From Anas platyrhynchos (lineage: Eukaryota > Chordata > Aves > Anseriformes > Anatidae): a stretch of 64,000 bases of DNA. The stretch's first letter is position 1, and each line of letters begins with the position of its first letter. This document shows positions 46,441 to 57,932 of this stretch, piece by piece. Location: contig NC_092600.1 in NCBI RefSeq assembly GCF_047663525.1, positions 5,762,001 through 5,826,000 of the forward strand, in the 5' to 3' direction. The position numbers and the translations under genes were made by a program. Under the pieces are notes generated by a model. The model was not told the DNA's origin and ran no database searches. It saw only the letters and a program-made list of their open reading frames with translations.

Positions 46441-49400
46441 ATGAAGAAGATTCGGCAGCAGCATCTCCGCAAGGTGAGAGCCGCTCGCGGAGCTCGGGGA
46501 GCGCGGGCAGCGGGTGCTGGCACCCATGGGCGCACGGCTCGGCCCTGGCACCCTCACACAGATTGCAAACGGGGAGGATTTGGGGCATCCCGATCGTTTT
46601 TTCAGGACCTGTTGCCTGCTTGGAGGGATGCTTCTCCCATCCCTGCCCTGCCTGCAGGTGATTCACGGCCAGGCTGCCCCGGGGGACCGCGGGTGGGTGC
46701 TCAGCACCAGCTCCCCATGGGGCTGCTCCTGGGGATGCTGCTCCCGACAGCCTGGGGCTGCCCGGGCACGGGGAGGTTGAGGGTGCTCGGGAGGGTTTGG
46801 GGTGTCCCCCCTCCATGGGGTGAGTACACGGGGCTGGGCAGTACCTCTCCGCAGCTGGGATCACCTCCTTCCCTGCAGGGTTTATAGGGGTCAGGGTGGT
46901 GCTGCACCCTGAACTCCCCTCGTGCCCCCTGCGGGCTGGCAGAGCTGGAAATCCTGCTGGGAACCCTTTTTAAAGGCAGCTTTCAGGCTTCCCCCGTGCC
47001 AGGCTCTGCCTCCACTCCTGCTCCTCTCGGTGGGTCCCCAGCTGCCCCTGCACCAGGGGCTGAGCCCCAAATTGTCCCCAGGTCCCGTGGGGGGACACAC
47101 TGCTGCTGCCAGCGGCTCCGTGCTCCCTGGAGCATCCCGGGCACCCTGGGTGCCACGAACCCCTCGGGCTTTGCCTTTCTCCTCTTTGCTCTGCCAGCCC
47201 ATGCTGCTGAAGGCAAAATGAGGAGGGCTCCAACCTGTGCCCAGCCTTCAGGGATGAGAGCCCAGCAGAGCTGTGTCCCTGCCAGGAAATCCCTAGGACC
47301 AGCACTGGCCTGGTGCAAGCCAGCAGCCTGAGGTTGCCTACCTGTCCCCGCTGCTGTTTGGAGGCAGCTCTTTCCTCTCCTCTGCCCTACAAATTGCTTG
47401 TTCAGCTCACTTGGCGACTGCAAGGTCCATTAAAAGTTCCCTTTGCCCCTTGGAAAGGTTTTCTGAGACACTTGAAAGAATTCCTCTGCCGCTGGTGATC
47501 CCGTTTAACATTTTTTCAGGATTTTGTTTAGTCCCGCAGTGATCAGCTGGGATGAGCAGCAGATGTCTCGGGTCGTTTCCCTCACCACTGCTGCTGCTCA
47601 GGGCTCTGCTAAGAGCATTTCCAGAAGAGCCCAGTGGCTGTTGTTTGAAGCGAGTGCTTGTTTGCTTGGAGGGCTATTTGGTGAGGGTGGAGGACAGGGC
47701 AGGAGCCCGGCTTTGGGCTGCCCCATCCCAGCCTCTGCCCTCTGCTGGGGTCCTGGGGGGCACCCAGTGGGTGTCACCAGAGCTGTGCACGCTCCCCGTG
47801 CTCCGGGCATCCCTGCAATGAGTTTGTTTCGGCCTCAGCCACCTGTGGCCACCGACAGCAAGGCTCGCTCCCTCTCCTGGCTTGCGCCGTGACCCCGGAG
47901 CTGGGGCACGCAGGGCGAGCACAGCCCCCGGGGCTCTTCCCACTGCTCAGACTCAGATTTATTGCACTTCCTAAGCCATTCTGCATCCTAATTAATTCTT
48001 TTTGGTGGCTTTTATTCCTGTTCTTAAAGAGATGAACACGCACCTCCGACTAATCCGAAGTGACTCACGCCTCACAGACGCGCTGTGCTCGCACGGAGCC
48101 GCAGGGGAGAAATCTGCCTTCGGGTGGCATCTCTCCCAGCTTGGCGCCCGCGGACAAAACAGCCCCACGCTGCCAAGTACGAGTTTAGGCAAAACACGAT
48201 GAAAAAAAAACAGCTCGAATCTGGCTGCCTTTCTAGATCCAGCCCTGTGCCAACCGAGTGTGGTAGCGGCTTCGGCAAAGCGGCTTGCGGGGAAATAATT
48301 AGCACGGGGAAATTTCCTCGGGGAAGCCAGCTCTCATCCTCCTCGGCGCTTGGAGAGCTCCTTCTCCTCGGTGACCTTTGCTGGGCTGGGAGCATCTGGT
48401 GGCGGTGCCGTGCAGGGGGAGGATGCTGTTGCCAAGGGAGCTGCTGGTCCCCGTCTGTTGGTAGCCGCGAGACGGGAGCGCGGTCTGGAAGATGGCAGCG
48501 TGGAAAGCGCTAGAGCATCAGAAGGAAAAGCCCCGCTAGGACACGGGCTGAAAGGGAGCCTAAAAAAAAAGGGCCTAAAAAAAAAGGAGCCTAAAAAAAA
48601 TCGAGGCGCTGCGTGAGGTTTCCACCTGAATCAGCACGGTGTGTGGCTCGTTGTTATTTGGGGCAGAGATGGGCTGGAATCCTTAAATATCACATTGTGT
48701 AATTTATTTTAAGTCTAATAGACCAGGTTTTAGTGACGGGGGGGTCAAGCCACCCCTGTCACCCCTCTGCCCTCCTGGCAGGGCCCTCGGTGAAAGCAGG
48801 GCTCGGCAGCTGGCACGTCCAGGAGGGATGCTGCAGGGCTGTTTGTCCATCACAAGCACAGGTCTCTGCAGGTGCCGGGCTAATTAGCAGCACGGCCACG
48901 TTTTGGGGGAGTCGCTACGTCGGAGAGCCCCGTTAAGGCACTGCAGGAGGGCTGCCAGGTGGCAGGGAGGTTTTGTAGCTCCAGCGTTATATTTGGGTCG
49001 CGGTTTCACTTTGCAGCCTGTGTTTCTGATGCTTTTCCTCCGGCCCTTGCCCTGTGATGGTGACATCCAGCAGGGATGGGCATTTAGGGGCGGCTTCTGC
49101 AGCTGGGGCTGGGTTTTGGTGCGAGGTCTTTTCTCGGGGTGAGTGTTTCAGGCTGGTATGGGGAAGTTTCCTGCCCCTCGAGGGGTCTGCGAGCGGTGCT
49201 GGGGGGAGCACGCAGCCATCACCATCACTGCTCCGCTCCTGTCTCCATGGGAACTGGCAGCAGCATCCCCAGGGCTGGCCGGAGAGCAGGAGGAGGAGGA
49301 GGAGGAGGAAGAAGAGGAGGAGGAAGGCACTGTGTCATCTTGTCCGGTGGCAGGGAGCGTGCTGGGCTCTGCTCCCCAGCCAGAGCACATCCCCTGGGGG

Positions 49401-52400
49401 ATGGAGGTCTGCGTGCAGGGGGACGCACAGCTCCTGGCTGATCCCTCCAAATCCACGCCCCTGTCCCTCAGCCTCACCCCATGGGCTCATTCCCTAGGAT
49501 CCTTTGACCTCAGGGACATGGAGACGGCTGCTTTCCCAGCCTCTCCCATCCCCTGCTCCCTCTCTCTTCCAGCCGGTGACACCGGAGCTCCTGGTGAGCC
49601 CCAGCAGCCCCGACGGGGACCTGGGCTCCGAGTGCCCCGAGGACAGAGGGAACTGGACGGGCCGCCTGGATTTCCTCCTCTCCTGCATCGGGTACTGCGT
49701 GGGGCTCGGCAACGTCTGGAGGTTCCCCTACAGGGCTTACACCAACGGAGGAGGTACCCTCGCTGGGCTGGGCTGGTGGGATGTGACCCCAAATGGACCC
49801 CTTTGCAATGCAAGAACCCAGCGGCGACGGCACAAAGTGCTCGGTGCACACTTCCCAGAGCAGCTGCTTGCCACTTGCAATAATAACCGGAGGATTTTGT
49901 GGCGGTTGTGAAAGATCCAAGGAGGAAAAAGTGTCTGTGTGTGTGGGGGGGGAAACGAGGCAAGGCGTGATCACAGCCCCTTCCCCTGCACTAAGGGCAG
50001 GTTGCCCTGGGGATGTGGGGCTGGGGTGGGCAATGGTGCGGGGGGCTGCGTGCTGCCCCTTGCTGCCCCGTTAATATTCCTCGTGAGGAAGGCAGTGGGA
50101 GGTTGTGGCGAGAACGATTTCCTTCCAAATCCTTGCTTTAGGTGTTGGCACTGTGCTAATTTTAGTTGTTTGTTTGTTGTGTTTGTTTTTTTTTTGTGTG
50201 CGTTTTTTTTTTTTTTTTTTTAACTTCTCGCAGGAGCTTTCCTGGTTCCTTACTTCATCATGCTGGCCATCTGCGGGATCCCCATCTTCTTCATGGAGCT
50301 GTCGCTGGGGCAGTTCTCCAGCCTGGGGCCGCTGGCTGTCTGGAAGATCAGCCCTCTCTTTAAAGGTGCGTGCGTGGAACCCAGAGCCTCTGCCGGGCTC
50401 CTACCCGAGCCCCTTGAGGAGGACGTGGACCAGCAGTGTCGGCCCCAAATCCCAAATCCTCCAAGCTCCCGTTAGCAGCAGAGGTTAAGCCCTGGGGGAA
50501 GGTGGAGCAGGCTGGACTTCGGGGTTGGTCATTGCAGTAGGTGCCAGCTGTGTGTAAGATCTCCCAGTCTGCAGAGGCTCTGGATGCGATGATCAGCTCT
50601 AGAAATTACCTGAAAGCAATTAAACCAGTGTGCAAAACACAGCGTGGAAGCCGCGCGGTGGCTGCTGAAGGCAAAGGTAAGAGGTGGAGACCTTCAGGAA
50701 AAGGTCAGCCCCAACGCTTTTACTCCTGACACGGAGCTGGAGTGAAACCCTGCGTAAAATGCAACAGGTCAACAATTTGGGCATGTTTGGGGGCACGGAG
50801 GGGTTCCCCCAGGAGGGGAACCTCTGGCCTGGAGCTGGTTAACCACCAGGCTGCTGGATCCCAGAGAGTGCCCCTGGTCGTGGAAGTGCTCTGACGCGGA
50901 GAGATGGCTCACTCCTTCTTTACCCTCTCCTTCCTCCAGGCGTTGGCATGGGCACGATCCTCATCGTCTCCCTGGTGGCCATTTACTACAATATGATCAT
51001 TGCTTACGTTCTCTTCTACCTCTTTGCATCCCTCACAAGCGACTTGCCCTGGCAGCACTGCGGCAACTGGTGGAACACCGAGCTGTGCCTGGACCACCAC
51101 GTCCTCAAGGCGGGGAACGCCACCTTCCCCGTCAACACCTCCAACACCGTCAGCCCCAGCGAGGAGTACTGGAGGTACCGAGCCTGGCCCAAGGGGGGAC
51201 GGGGTGGGTGTCCCTCTGGGGACAGGCTGGGGGCGAAGGGGCTGTGCTGAGCAGCTCGTGGGTGCCCGCGCTCGTGGGCGCAGCGATGGGACCCCTCTGT
51301 CTGGGATCAGAGAGGGTCTCTGGCACTCGGTGGATGAGCAGTGGCTGCTCACCATCGGCTCTCCTTTGGCCCTAGCCGCTATGTTCTGCACATCCAAGGG
51401 AGCTCCGGGATCGGGGATCCCGGGAGGATCCGCTGGAACCTGTGTCTGTGCCTGCTCCTTTCCTGGACCATCGTGTACCTGTGCATCTTAAAGGGAGTCA
51501 AATCCTCCGGCAAGGTAAGGGCTGGGCGGTCCCGTTGGGGATCTACAGCCATGCCCACCCACGTCTTTGCACATGGGGAAGTGAGACCCGTGCGCACAGC
51601 AGCAGGACACAGCCTGCTTTGGGCACAACTCGCACACCCAGACACTGGTGCTGCTGGCCCTGCTGCATCCCCAGGACCCCGGCACTGCAGAGGGGTGCTG
51701 GGTGCTGGGGTGTCCCGTCCCGGGATGGGGTTACAGGGGGTGAGGTGCTGGGTGTTGCCCCCAGCTCCCCAGACACCCCCGTGCTCCCGCAGGTCGTGTA
51801 CTTCACCGCCACCTTCCCCTACCTCATCCTGGTGATGCTGCTCGTTCGCGGCGTGACGCTGGAGGGGGCCTGGAAGGGGATCCGCTTTTACCTCACGCCC
51901 CAGTTTGACCACTTGCTGTCTTCCAAGGTGAGCAGGATTTTCTGCAGTCTGCCCAAGACACAAACCCAAACCTCCTCCTGCCCCCTCCAGCACGCGGCAG
52001 AGGCAGAGCCCTCACTCGGGTGGCTTTTCTGGCCATCCCCTGACCCAAAGTCCTCAGGGGGCTTCCCAAACCTTGCTCTGCTCAGCTCCGTTTCCCCCCC
52101 CCCCCCCAGGTGTGGATTGAGGCAGCCCTGCAGATTTTCTACTCCCTGGGGGTAGGCTTTGGGGGCCTGCTCACCTTCGCCTCGTACAACACCTTCCATC
52201 AGAACATCTACAGGTGGGAGCCAGATACCCTCTGCTAAAGCTCACCCAGGCTGCGGGGGGATTCGAGGGTTTGGTGGAAGAAAAACCTCCTAAATATCAA
52301 GAGACAGCAGCTGGTGTGGGAGTTTTGGGCTGCAGGTGCTGGTGGCTGGGGGTGTGTGAGGCTGCAGCTGTGCCTGCTGGGCCTGCCCCCAGCACCACCA

Positions 52401-54907
52401 GCAAAAAGGGGACTTTGGGTGCTGCACATCTGGGCATCTTTCCCCTTCTCCTGGGGAAAACAAGCTTGGCAGGAGCCCCACGGTGTGACCCATGTCATTA
52501 GACACAGGTCCTGCTGCCCCTGGGAAGTACCAGCCCGGTGAGGTATAGGGAAAGGCAGGTTGAGAGCATCTGCTTTGTCCTCCCTAGGGACACCTTCATA
52601 GTCACCCTGGGCAACGCCGTCACCAGCATCCTGGCGGGGTTTGCCATCTTCTCCGTTCTGGGATACATGTCCCAGGAGCTCGGGGTCCCTGTCAACCAAG
52701 TGGCCAAAGCAGGTGAGGCTGAAGAGGAGTCTTCCTCCCTCATCCTCTGCCTGGGGCAGCCGGGGCTGGGAAGGGGCAGCTCCTCCATCTCCATCTCCAT
52801 CTCCATCTCCAGCTGCCAGAGCAAGGACCTGGGATGGGAAATTCCTTCTCTGCCTGCATTTCCCTCCCTGGCTGCCTTCCCGCAGGCTCCCAGTGCCCTC
52901 CTGTGCCTGGGTTTTGGGGAGGTGCCCGACAAACCCTTTTCACCGCGCTGCCCTTTGCCTCCCCTAGGTCCTGGGCTGGCTTTTGTGGTGTACCCCCAGG
53001 CCATGACGATGCTCCCCCTGTCTCCGTTCTGGTCCTTCCTCTTCTTCTTCATGCTGCTAACCTTGGGCCTGGACAGCCAGGTGAGAGCAGAGCCCCCCGA
53101 GCCAGCGGTGGCACCAGGCAGCCCTGGGGGGGGCTCAGGGGTCCCTCTTGTCCTTTCCGTGCAGTTTGCCTTCATGGAGACCATCGTGACGGCAGTGACG
53201 GACGAATTTCCCTACTACCTGCGGCCAAAGAAAGCTTCTTTCTCAGCTGTCATCTGCATTGCCCTCTTCCTGATGGGGCTGATCCTCACCACAGAGGTGA
53301 GGCGTGGGGATGGGTACATCAGGGATAAGGAGGGGCTCATTTTAGGGAACGCTTAGGGGGGCAGGAGGACGTGATTTTATGGGGACGCTGGTCCCGGCAA
53401 TGCCAGCCACTGGTGCCTTGTTCCACAGGGCGGGATGTACTGGCTGGTCCTACTGGATGACTACAGCGCCGGCTTTGGGCTCATGGTGGTGGTGATCGCC
53501 ACCTGCCTGGTGGTGACACGTGTCTATGGTATGGGGTCTGTCCCCAGGGGGGCACGGGGCACGGCCTGCTGCGGGCACCCGGCTGTGGGGCAGAGCCGAG
53601 CCCTTGTCCCTCTCCATCCCCCAGGCATAAAGAGGTTCTGCCGAGACATCCACATGATGCTGGGCTTCAAACCAGGACCTTATTTCAGGGCGTGCTGGAT
53701 GGTCCTGTCCCCGGCCACGATGATGGTAACCGCAGGGCTCGTGGTGCTGCGTGGTGCCAGCACCCCTGGGTGACCTCCCCTTGTGCCACATCGCTCTGCC
53801 GGCCTCTCCTGCTGGCCTCCACCTTGCCTGGGGACCACCCTGCTCCCGCTGGGAGGTCTCCATGGGTTTGAGACCTCCCGAGGGCTCTGTGCTGACTTTG
53901 CCTCCCCCCCGCAGGCGCTGCTGGTGTACAACATCATCAAGTACCAGCCCTCCGAGTACGGCGCCTACCGCTTCCCCGCCTGAGCTGAGGCCTTGGGCAT
54001 CCTCATGGGGCTCTTCTCCTGCCTGATGATCCCCGCGGGCATGCTGGTGGCCGTGCTCCGAGAAGAGGGGACGCTGTGGGAGGTAGGAGGCCCCAGAGCA
54101 CCCCAGAAATGTTGGGGGGGGTCATCCCAAGCCTGGCCGGGGCTCTCCAGTGGTTTGCTGCCTGCAGGGTGCAAAGATGGGGTCCCTCGTGTTGGGTAGG
54201 CACGGGTGTGGGGGGCTTTGTTTTGGGGGAGCAGCAGTATGGGGGCACCCCAAGCACCGTGGGGGGGTTTCTCTGCTGAAAGGCTTGGTCCTGGGATGCG
54301 CCGTGGAGCCGCTGGCTGCTTGCAGCCTCCCCAGCTCACTTGGCTTTGCTGCTCTCCCCGGGCTGCTCCCCACAGTGCCGCAGAGCTTGCTGCCCTCCCC
54401 AGGCTGCAGCCCTCGCAGGCAGGAGCCGGGGCACGGTGACACGGCCAGGAGCCACCTAGCTGCACGCTGTCCCCTCACCTAGGGGGATCAACAGCCCCCA
54501 GCCCCTACAAGCCCTCCCCAGCACCCCCTACAGACCAGGACACCTCCCCAAACCACGGCAGGGCGCCGATACGGAGCTGCCTCTCCCCAAATCCCAATCC
54601 CACCCTCACCGGGCACTCTGCCCATCCCATGAGGGTGACAGCAGGGATTGTAGTGATGTGCGCCCTGCTCCCTCTGCCCGTCCCCTCGCAGCGTTTCCAG
54701 CAAGCCAGCCGCCCCACCATGGACTGGGGGCCATCGCTGGAGGAGAACCGCACGGGTGCCTACGTGGCCAGCCTGGCCGGCAGCCAGTCCCCCAAGCCGC
54801 TGATGGTCCACATGCGCAAGTACGGGGGCATCACCAGCTACGAGAACACAGCCGTCGAGGTGGACCGGGAGATCGAGGAGGAGGAGGAGGAGGAGTCCAT
54901 GATGTGA
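46441..54907 (+). CDS. SLC6A7: Sodium-dependent proline transporter (PROT), 14 exons, with an in-frame TGA in exon 13
   Basis: Na+/Cl--coupled high-affinity L-proline transporter of the SLC6 family, found at glutamatergic synapses. Exons: 46441-46473, 49573-49753, 50234-50365, 50940-51174, 51376-51514, 51793-51927, 52110-52213, 52588-52712, 52968-53080, 53165-53296, 53429-53528, 53625-53725, 53915-54082, 54692-54907. All introns are GT-AG and all phases agree. The full frame would be 637 aa (human 636). Visible features: conserved N-terminus [11 protein letters not shown], the SLC6 signature NVWRFPY (58-64) in helix 1, glycosylation sites NAT and NTS in the large extracellular loop 2, helix 6-8 sequence GLLTFASYN and TLGLDSQF, and C-terminus EEESMM. 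Codon 533 is TGA where human has Trp, so the frame as read stops at 532 aa. Identity as PROT rather than another SLC6 member is certain from length and sequence. Whether the gene is functional in this individual is not. Confidence 0.93.
48558..48601 (+). repeat. Three tandem units of GCCTAAAAAAAA type
   Basis: Three copies of a 15-17 bp unit, each a short GC-rich piece (gagcct or gggcct) followed by 8-9 A residues. Low-copy tandem array in SLC6A7 intron 1. Confidence 0.85.
49288..49326 (+). repeat. (GAG)n purine tract
   Basis: About 13 GAG/GAA triplets in SLC6A7 intron 1, roughly 250 bp upstream of exon 2. Confidence 0.9.
52094..52107 (+). repeat. C14 run forming the polypyrimidine tract of SLC6A7 exon 7
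   Basis: Fourteen C residues immediately precede the AG acceptor at 52108-52109. A homopolymer of this kind is prone to length change and to sequencing error. Confidence 0.85.
52784..52813 (+). repeat. (CCATCT)5 hexamer microsatellite
   Basis: Five units of ccatct in SLC6A7 intron 8, ending at 'ccag'. Not coding, since it lies between exons 52588-52712 and 52968-53080. Confidence 0.9.
53981..53983 (+). other. SLC6A7: Premature stop codon TGA in SLC6A7 exon 13
   Basis: The exon reads ...[17 protein letters not shown]; human has a tryptophan at this position (YRFPPWAELLGILMG). TGG to TGA is a single G-to-A change. It lies just before helix 12, so the truncated product would have 11 full helices and no cytoplasmic tail. 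The stop is 99 nt upstream of the last exon junction (54082), beyond the usual 50-55 nt limit for nonsense-mediated decay. Downstream sequence to the normal stop (54905-54907) is undamaged. The cause could be a base-call error, a polymorphism or a recent fixed loss. Confidence 0.9.
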
Positions 54908-55380
54908 GGGGACCCCCGATGCGGGGCTGACCCCCCGGCTTTGCACTGGTTGCACTTCGGCACTTCAGGCCGGCTCGGGGCAGCGGGGGGGGCTTTGGGG
55001 AGCTGCTGCCCCTGTTGGCCCCCCTGCCACCATCCCGGCCCCCCCAAGGTGTTAGTGTCAGTGTTGCGAGCTGTGTAATGAATCCGTGCGTTCGTGTGAT
55101 GGTGTCTGTGTAGGTGACCGGGCTGCCCCCATCCCCCCAGCCCAGTTTCTGGGTGCAGGGATGCTGGGTGCAGGGGCAGCAGCCCGCTGAGTTTGTCCGT
55201 TCTCTGCTAACGTGTATTTAACTCCAGTACCCCACAAAGAGGTGTAAGGAAGGATTTTAGTATCCTCCATGCCCTGAGGAAGGCGCGTGTCAGTGCTCTC
55301 AGAGGTACTCCAGCAAAACCGGGGCGCGTCGGTGTCCTGCTGATGAAACCTGACCTAATAAATGGGCAGTCAAAAAAAGA
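54908..55380 (+). other. SLC6A7: SLC6A7 3' UTR
   Basis: Short GC-rich 3' UTR that ends near the AATAAA at 55357-55362. A second, weaker signal (ATTAAA, 55804-55809) could give a longer form. Confidence 0.6.
55357..55362 (+). promoter_or_regulatory. SLC6A7: SLC6A7 polyadenylation signal AATAAA
   Basis: First canonical AATAAA after the SLC6A7 normal stop codon, 450 nt downstream of it, in 'cctaataaatgg'. Confidence 0.65.
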
Positions 55381-57440
55381 GTGAGAACTGAAAAAATGCT
55401 TCCTAAACAAGCTGGCTGGGGGTATTCTGAGCTTGTAGGTCCCCATGGTGGCAGGGCTGGAAAAGCTGAAGGATGGGAAGAGGCTGATTGACCCCCACAG
55501 ACGCAGGAGATCATGGACAGGTCTCACCTGGCCCCCGTGCCAAAGGAGGACCCGTGTCCATCCCTGGGGGTATCCAAGGGATGTCCCCAGCCCTGGGTGT
55601 TGCTTGGGTCTGGGGGCGAGCTGCTGTAGCTCCTCTGCTGCCCCGGGGGAAGGTGAAGGGCTGGGTTTTGATGCCCAGGTGGGATTTTGGGGTAGCTGCT
55701 GGTCTGGAGGGTGTTGGGGAACTTGCGGGTGCTCAGCCCTGATGCTGCCAGTCCCCATTGCCCTGCTGCTGTGTGCGCCTTCCCCGTGTGCCATCAGTTC
55801 TGCATTAAAAAGCAGTGTGTGACACAGCCTGGGAGTTATTGGGGGGCAAGAGAGGGGCAGTGGGATGCTGCCTCCCCCAGCGTGCCTCCTGCCAGGGAGA
55901 GGAGCTCACATGGGAGCAGGAAGGGCACAACCAGGGGGGCTGCCGGGCATGGGGGGCACAGACCCCCAGGGTTTTGTCCTGCACATCGCCATCCTGGTCA
56001 GGTAAGTGCCAAAACCCAGGATAAACAGGAAAAAAAAATAGGGATTATGCTGGGATTATGCCCTGATTCTCTCTGGGTTGCTAACTCCAGGGCAAACCCT
56101 GGCACGAGGCTTCTCCAGCATGGCCGTGTCACCAGGGCACCCACGCAGAGCCACCCACGTCCCCATGCTGGGGATGCTGAGCACACCCCAGAGCCCCTCC
56201 TGGCAGGTTTTGGCCCTATTTTTCCCCCTCGGATCCCTTCTCTGGGCCTGGGGAGCTCTGGCAGCGCGACCGTGCCGCAAAGCACCCCCGCTAGTCCCCG
56301 GGTTAATGATTAGAGGCCGGCCATAAAAGCATCGCTGAAGGAAAGTTCAGGCTGTGGCGGCTGGGGAGCGGGGAGGGCCTGCCATAAACATTTATGGCCC
56401 CAATGAATCCCTCGCTCTAACCTTGACACTATTTACAGAGCGGGAGGCCTCGGCAGGTCACGGCGCTGCCCAGGCATCGCCGCGGGTGCTGCATGCGGAG
56501 CCCGGGCTGGGGGGCACGGGCGGGGGTCTGCGGGGTGTGATGGAGCAGGGGGTGGGCGTTTTGTGGGGTCACAGCGTGCCACAGGCACCAGGTGAGGCTG
56601 AGAGAGGCATAATACGGATCTGGAGGCTCCTCGAGCTGAGCACCCTGCTCACCTCTCCATGGCTCCAGTTTGGTTTCGTTCCCGCTGTGGTGTCCCCGCT
56701 CCCCAAATCGCCCCTGCGAGCCCCTCGGCCGGCCTCCCCCTTGGTGGCCACCCCCGGATGGAGGCACAGCAGGAAGGATTGGGGCAGGGACACATCCCTT
56801 GTCCCCACACAGGACCCTCCAGTGCCTGGGTAGGGGGTGGCAGGGAGCCCTCTGCCCCTTGCTCCCTGCCCTCCCTATGCAGACAGCGGAGGCTGCGTCC
56901 TCCGCAGCAGCCTTGTGCTGACACCTCGCGGGGCCACGGCTCCACTGCAGGCTGCAGAGCCGTGCCGAGCCGTGCCAAACCGTGCCGAGCCGTGCCAAAC
57001 CGTGCCGAGCCGTGCCAAGCTGTGACAAGCCGTGCCAAGCCGTGCCAAGCCGTGCCGAGCCATGCCAAACCGTGCTAAACCGTGCCAAACCGTGCCAAGC
57101 CGTGCCAAGCCGTGCCAAGCTGTGACAAGCTGTGACAAGCCGTGCCAAGCCGTGCCAAGCCGTGCCAAACTGTGACAAGCTGTGACAAGCCATGCCAAGC
57201 CGTGCCAAACCATGCCAAGCCGTGCCAAGCTGTGCCAAACCGTGCCAAGCCGTGCCAAGCTGTGACAAGCTGTGCCAAGCCGTGCCAAGCTGTGCCAAGT
57301 TGTGCCAAGATGTGTCCCGGCACCAGGGATGCTCCGGCTTCCTCCAGCCTCCACCCCAAGCTTTCTCCGGGCCTTGAGACCTTGTTTTGGGGAGGCTGCA
57401 GGGCCTCGCAGTGAGGGAGAGCCACCCGTTTCCATGCTCA
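55381..57440. other. Intergenic region between the convergent SLC6A7 and CAMK2A 3' ends
   Basis: No coding exon recognised on either strand. Long open frames between 56.4 and 57.4 kb on both strands come from the decamer array and are not genes. The block 56310-56440 ('aggccggccataaaagcatcg' ... 'ccttgacactatttacagag') is compact and may be preserved non-coding DNA. Confidence 0.55.
56959..57310. repeat. Decamer minisatellite, about 35 units of GCCGTGCCAA
   Basis: The 10-bp unit CGTGCCAAGC, with variants CGTGCCGAGC, CGTGCCAAAC, TGTGACAAGC, TGTGCCAAGC and CATGCCAAGC, repeats with no insertion or deletion across about 350 bp. Because 10 is not a multiple of 3, all three frames read the same 10-residue peptide cycle, which produces long spurious open frames (minus strand: repeats of LGTAWHGLAR-type sequence). 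Confidence 0.97.
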
Positions 57441-57454
57441 GAAGTCGGTAGCTA

Positions 57455-57460
57455 TTTATT
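57455..57460 (-). promoter_or_regulatory. CAMK2A: CAMK2A polyadenylation signal AATAAA
   Basis: TTTATT on the plus strand, in 'gctatttattgcac'. It is the most distal minus-strand signal before the GC-rich minisatellite. Alternative signals occur further upstream, for example in the (ATTT)n tract at 58978-59003. Confidence 0.5.
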
Positions 57461-57898
57461 GCACTTCAACACCAAGAATTAAACCGACACTCGCCCTGCC
57501 CTCCCGCACCCGGCTGCTCCCCTTCCCTTCCCCTCCCGCCGCCCTCCCCACCTCCAGCATCCGAGCGGAGCAGTGAGCCTCCTGTTCACAGCCATGGGTG
57601 CCGAAAAGAAAGGAAAAGGACCCCCAAAAAAAACCCATTCCCACCCCGACACCGGCCCGCTGAACCCGACGCACGCCGCTCGACGGATCGAGGGCACTGG
57701 CAAAAAGACGACGGCTTCGGCTGCAGCCCCACGGCCCCCCAGGCACGAGGGGACGGGCGGCTGTCCCTCCCCAGGGCCTGGGTTGGGTTACTTGACAAAG
57801 CCCGGTATACTCTGAATGATCATATAGTATTATTATTACCTTTTTTTTTTTTTTTTTTTGCAATCATCTTAAATAAATATTTCCATAGAGAATTCCTG

Positions 57899-57932
57899 TG
57901 TGTATATTTATATTATATATATATTATATAAG
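57899..57932. repeat. AT-rich dinucleotide tract
   Basis: A 'tgtatatttatattatatatatattatata' type stretch, within the putative CAMK2A 3' UTR; self-complementary and able to fold. Confidence 0.8.

Larger units (their letters stand above)
46474..49572 (+). other. SLC6A7: SLC6A7 intron 1
   Basis: A 3.1 kb intron with no further exons seen. The blocks 47945-48180 and 48205-48330 are less GC-rich and look like possible conserved elements (for example 'cctaattaattctt' at 47988-48001). A-run repeats at 48558-48601 and a GAG tract at 49288-49326 are listed separately. Confidence 0.5.

Noticed and set aside
53981-53983. UGA as a selenocysteine codon
   Set aside because: The human protein has tryptophan, not cysteine, at this site, and SLC6 transporters are not selenoproteins.
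56429-57298. Long open frames (up to 289 codons) over the decamer array on both strands
   Set aside because: They come from the 10-bp repeat, which lacks stops in several frames; the peptide is just a 10-residue cycle and no homology or splice context supports a gene.
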